NCBI GenBank assembly: GCA_041595875.1
Contig: JBFHJN010000095.1
Span: 1-7,235 of the forward strand
Reading direction: 5' to 3'
Source: UBA2279 sp041595875
GTDB lineage: Bacteria; Actinomycetota; Coriobacteriia; Anaerosomatales; Anaerosomataceae
DNA: 7,235 nt
Shown: positions 5,030 to 7,235 of the stretch, piece after piece
Layout of the letters: the number at the start of each line of letters is the position of its first letter
Position numbering within the stretch: position 1 is the stretch's first letter
Notes under the pieces: model-generated
The model's input: the letters and a program-made list of their open reading frames with translations, nothing else
Database searches by the model: none
What the model was told of the DNA's origin: nothing
Made by a program: the position numbers and the translations under genes

Positions 5030-5743
5030 ATGCAGCAGCTACCCGAACGAAATCTGGATTGGCCGATCGCGTGGGACGCGGTAGTAGAAATCGCTAAGTC
5101 CGAGGGCTGCAGGCTCAAAGCATACAGGTGCCCTGCAGGCGAACCAACCATTGGTTGGGGGCACACAAAAAACGTGCAGATGGGTGACGAGATTTCGCAG
5201 CAACTCGCTGACAAGTGGTTTGTGGACGATCTTCAGGAGTTCGCTGCCGGCGTTAAACGCAACCTGTCCCGTCAAGCAAGTCCGAACGAACTCGGCGCAC
5301 TTGTAAGTCTTGCTTACAACATCGGGCTCGCAGGGTTCGCTCGATCCACGGTGCTCAAGCAGCACAACGCTGGCAACTTCCGTGCTGCAGCGCGAGCCTT
5401 CGCCCTGTGGAACAAAGTGAAGGGGCAAGAGCACACCGGTCTGACTGCTCGTCGAGCGAGAGAGGCGGCGCTGTACCTCGCAGGGAACGACGAGGATCTG
5501 CCGCTGATGCCTCAGAAGGTCGAGGACGAATCGAACCTGACTGTATCCCCCATCGCTGTCTCTGGCGCTGTCACCGCTACCGCTGGTTTGCTCGCTGGGC
5601 TCACCGGTCTTACGGAGCAGGGCGAGGCGATTGCCGCTGCGCTGGGTGTGGACCCACTGGTGGGGTTTGCGATCGTGGCAGCATGGACAGGCTTTACAGC
5701 GCTGCGGAACCGGGCGAAACAACGAAACGAGGGGTGGGCATGA
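5030..5743 (+). CDS. endolysin: GH24 (T4-type) lysozyme with C-terminal membrane segments, 237 aa
   Basis: ATG at 5030 with GAGGAG at 5015-5020. A glycoside hydrolase 24 lysozyme, cutting the MurNAc-GlcNAc bond of peptidoglycan. The catalytic region SEGCRLKAYRCPAGEPTIGWGHT carries E25, C34 and T40, aligning with E11, D20 and T26 of T4 lysozyme; Cys replaces the usual Asp, as in P1 Lyz and many related phage enzymes. NELGALVSLAYNIG (86-99) and GLTARRAREAALYL (137-150) are the conserved helices of the family. The catalytic part ends near residue 155. After an acidic linker come two hydrophobic segments (about 172-194 and 200-226) and a basic end (RNRAKQRNE). The N-terminus is hydrophilic, so there is no signal-anchor-release segment. 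The tail may anchor the enzyme to the membrane or act like a fused holin element; similar C-terminal regions occur in other proteobacterial phage lysozymes. The next gene overlaps by ATGA. Confidence 0.9.
   Translation: MQQLPERNLDWPIAWDAVVEIAKSEGCRLKAYRCPAGEPTIGWGHTKNVQMGDEISQQLADKWFVDDLQEFAAGVKRNLSRQASPNELGALVSLAYNIGLAGFARSTVLKQHNAGNFRAAARAFALWNKVKGQEHTGLTARRAREAALYLAGNDEDLPLMPQKVEDESNLTVSPIAVSGAVTATAGLLAGLTGLTEQGEAIAAALGVDPLVGFAIVAAWTGFTALRNRAKQRNEGWA
5729..5734 (+). promoter_or_regulatory. Shine-Dalgarno GAGGGG deciding the start at 5740
   Basis: GAGGGG lies inside the last codons of the endolysin gene, 5 bases before the ATG at 5740. The downstream frame is open far upstream, to 5407, but that part lies inside the endolysin gene in another frame. 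This site and the ATGA overlap mark the real start. Confidence 0.65.
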
Positions 5744-5907
5744 CCGCGACGATTATCACGGATCTGGCGCAGCGTAGAGCGGCCAGGGAGTGCCCGACGA
5801 ACATGTTGTGTAGGTGGAGCGAAGCCTGGCAGACGGTTATGACGGCGAATACTGCTGCTGCATTTACGTTTCAGCGCATGTGGTTGCGCGCATGTGGCCT
5901 GCAGTGA
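5740..5907 (+). CDS. small post-endolysin protein, 55 aa
   Basis: The ATG at 5740 overlaps the endolysin stop (ATGA), and GAGGGG is well placed before it. The product begins MTATIITDLAQRRAAREC, a short strand or helix followed by a basic RRAAR segment seen at the start of many tiny phage proteins, then an amphipathic region rich in Trp, Ala and Met (SEAWQTVMTANTAAAFTFQ) and an MWLRACGLQ end. Three cysteines (C18, C24, C52). It is not hydrophobic enough for a clear membrane segment and has no lipobox, so it is not a convincing spanin or antiholin. Function unknown; probably alpha-helical. The tight coupling to the endolysin supports a real gene that is expressed late. Confidence 0.65.
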   Translation: MTATIITDLAQRRAARECPTNMLCRWSEAWQTVMTANTAAAFTFQRMWLRACGLQ

Positions 5908-5924
5908 TGGAACCAGACGCACTG

Positions 5925-5942
5925 TTGTCATATACTTGACAA
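5925..5942 (+). promoter_or_regulatory. inverted repeat around TATACT: candidate promoter/operator
   Basis: In the largest intergenic gap (5908-5955) lies the perfect inverted repeat TTGTCA-TATACT-TGACAA: two 6-base arms with a 6-base centre. The centre reads as a near-consensus sigma-70 -10 box. The best -35 at 17 bases (TGGAAC, 5908-5913) matches only 3 of 6 positions, so promoter strength would be low without an activator. Transcription would begin just before the AGGGAG ribosome binding site (5944-5949) of the next gene. No T-run follows, so it is not an intrinsic terminator. Confidence 0.3.
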
Positions 5943-5955
5943 AAGGGAGCAGAGT

Positions 5956-7200
5956 ATGCCAGCCAAGGAAGTGTCCATCGGCCCGTTCGTGGGGATCAAC
6001 AATCGCGTTCCTGACCACCAACTCGCAATCGTCGAGCGTGGTCGAAAGGCTGGCGACTACGTGCGCAATGCGGTTAACGTTGATCTGACACAGGCGGGTA
6101 CCCTGCAGCGCAGGGAGGGCACCGAACTCAAGACGGCGCTTACTGGGGCGCACAGTCTGTGGGCACACGACGACGGGGCGTATTGTGTGGCAGGCACGAC
6201 GCTGTACGCGATTGACCGGCACTTGAGTCCTACGGCTGTGAAGACCGACATGGTTCCCGGAATGCGTGTGTCGTTCGCAGCGATGCCGAACGGTGACGTG
6301 TACTGGAGCAGCGAAGTAGCGAACGGGCGTATCCGAAACGGTGTGAACGGTCCTGCGGGTGTGGGCGTACCGAACCCTGCGCCGACTGTGACCGCTGCGA
6401 CAGGGGGGGCGCTTCCTGCGGGAAAGTACCAAATCGCCATTACGGCAGCACCTGATGGCGTCGAGGAGTCCGGCGCGACGTGGCCTGTACAAGTAGATGT
6501 GCCGGAGGGCGGAAGCATTACCATCGCTGACATGCCTTCAGGCATGAAGAACATCTACATGACGACGCAGAACGGTGACTTGCTCGGGTATGTCCTCTCG
6601 ACCACTGCAACGTCGTACGTGCTGGCTGTGATGTTGGTAGGGCTTGGCCCACAGCTTCAGACGCTCGGCATGCAGCCGCTCCCGCCTGGGCACATCGTCG
6701 CGCACTTTCGTGGTCGGCGACTCGTCGCATCGGGATCGACGTTGGTGTACTCAGAACCGCACGCGTACGGGTTGTACAACCCCATGCGAGACTATATCCC
6801 GTTCCCGGCGAGGATCACGATCGTTGCACCGGTCGAGGGCGGCGTGTATGTGGTGGCCGACAAGACCTACTGGCTTGTTGGCGAGGACATCGACAAGGCT
6901 CGTGTCGTGACTCTGCTGCCGTACGGAGCAGTGGAGGGTACGACAGGGACGATGGATACAAGCACGGACGTATGGTGGTTTTCCGACCGGGGAGTTGTTG
7001 TGGGCGACCCACAGGGCCAAGTGAAGAACATACAGGAAGAAACAGTCGCTGTAGAATCCGCTCAGGCGGGCGCGACGCTTTACCGCGAGCAGGACGGACA
7101 ACGCCGGCTCGTAACATCGTTGCTCGGCACGGATGCTTCCACCGGGGCGGCAAACAGCTTCATGGACGCTGAAATCATCAGAAAGGACAACATGCTATGA
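5956..7200 (+). CDS. phage structural protein with beta-propeller-like repeats, 414 aa
   Basis: ATG at 5956 with AGGGAG (5944-5949) at 6-base spacing. The N-terminus has a GPFVGINNRVP motif (9-19) and NAVNVDLTQAGTLQRREG (38-55), the 'G.NNR...NVD....G.L.RR.G' signature seen in phage tail or neck proteins that open with a beta-propeller. Blade-like short strands follow (LWAHDDGAYCVAGTTLYAID; GDVYWSS). An Ig-like insert (about 140-195, PAPTVTAATGG...GKYQIAITA) interrupts them. The C-terminal half has GRRLVASGSTLVYSEP, FPARITIVAPVEGGVYVVADKTYWLVG and a WWFSDRGVVVGD strand. No signal peptide or membrane segment. The likely role is a virion component, such as a tail or portal-proximal hub; the P22 gp10-like stabilisation proteins open in a somewhat similar way, but homology is not established. 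It lies after the lysis genes, so structural genes flank the lysis module. The next gene overlaps by ATGA. Confidence 0.75.
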   Translation: MPAKEVSIGPFVGINNRVPDHQLAIVERGRKAGDYVRNAVNVDLTQAGTLQRREGTELKTALTGAHSLWAHDDGAYCVAGTTLYAIDRHLSPTAVKTDMVPGMRVSFAAMPNGDVYWSSEVANGRIRNGVNGPAGVGVPNPAPTVTAATGGALPAGKYQIAITAAPDGVEESGATWPVQVDVPEGGSITIADMPSGMKNIYMTTQNGDLLGYVLSTTATSYVLAVMLVGLGPQLQTLGMQPLPPGHIVAHFRGRRLVASGSTLVYSEPHAYGLYNPMRDYIPFPARITIVAPVEGGVYVVADKTYWLVGEDIDKARVVTLLPYGAVEGTTGTMDTSTDVWWFSDRGVVVGDPQGQVKNIQEETVAVESAQAGATLYREQDGQRRLVTSLLGTDASTGAANSFMDAEIIRKDNML

Positions 7201-7235
7201 ACGTGCAGGAACTCAGCGCCGGCCGTGCCGGATTC
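7197..7235 (+). CDS. start of a further late gene (partial, 13 codons)
   Basis: An ATG at 7197 overlaps the stop of the 414-residue gene (ATGA) and is preceded by AAAGGA (7182-7187) at 9 bases. The first 13 codons read MNVQELSAGRAGF and remain open to the end of the window. Same strand, overlap and a good ribosome binding site make it a likely member of the same operon. Too short for any functional call. Confidence 0.6.
   Translation, partial: MNVQELSAGRAGF

Noticed and set aside
4897..5097. Frame-shifted open frame starting MGAVACCCARR, considered as an Rz1-like lipoprotein overlapping the lysis genes
   Set aside because: The signal region before the Cys is too short and lacks the N-terminal basic and hydrophobic parts of a lipoprotein signal. 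There is no Pro-rich stretch and no ribosome binding site.
5936..5941. TTGACA as a -35 box for a promoter pointing into the 414-residue gene
   Set aside because: No acceptable -10 lies 16-18 bases downstream; the sequence there is coding and GC-rich. The hexamer is better explained as one arm of the inverted repeat.
5512..6492. 326-codon - strand open frame opposite the endolysin and the 414-residue gene
   Set aside because: It crosses two well-supported genes and the intergenic gap, and is rich in Arg, His and Pro with no domain pattern; a shadow frame.
6531..6546. CATGCC-TTCA-GGCATG hairpin as a terminator or regulatory stem
   Set aside because: It lies inside a coding region, has only a 6-base stem, and no T-run follows; likely a chance result of the Asp-Met-Pro-Ser-Gly-Met codons.
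1..7235. CRISPR array, tRNA, rRNA, insertion sequence or diversity-generating retroelement
   Set aside because: No regular direct repeats with spacers outside the coding repeat, no transposase or reverse transcriptase motif, no terminal inverted repeats and no RNA gene pattern were seen.

Overview
The window is a densely packed late-gene segment of a tailed bacteriophage or prophage. All supported genes lie on the + strand, with gaps of at most about 50 bases and several stop/start overlaps (TGATG at 2023, ATGA at 5740 and 7197). The high GC content (roughly 60% by eye), the GH24 T4-type lysozyme and the holin/endolysin layout suggest a Gram-negative, probably proteobacterial, host. No integrase, attachment site, tRNA or host gene is visible, so free phage and prophage cannot be told apart.

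Layout. Positions 1-550: the end of one probable structural protein and a complete 144-residue structural-type protein. Positions 563-2111: small accessory genes, namely a Lar-like zinc-ribbon protein, a probable permuted papain-fold (NlpC/P60-related, YiiX-like) hydrolase, two adjacent small proteins that look like paralogues, and a 28-residue coupled micro-gene. Positions 2112-4263: two adjacent appendage or fiber-type genes, a beta-helix protein and a striking tandem-repeat protein. Positions 4269-5907: the lysis module, consisting of a holin, a one-pass membrane protein, a GH24 endolysin with two C-terminal hydrophobic segments, and a 55-residue protein. Positions 5956-7200: a 414-residue structural protein of beta-propeller-like character. 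Another gene starts at 7197 and runs off the end.

How it fits together. The structural and fiber genes, then lysis, then further structural genes read as one late operon. The largest non-coding gap (5908-5955) holds a perfect inverted repeat around a TATACT hexamer, which is the only candidate promoter/operator seen.

The most unusual feature is the 391-residue repeat protein. It carries twelve copies of a short motif, and from the third copy on the spacing alternates strictly 22/24 residues. This gives a 46-residue (138-base) super-period whose DNA is strongly scrambled at synonymous positions. Also notable are an endolysin with a Glu-Cys-Thr catalytic triad and membrane-type tail, and the absence of recognisable spanins.
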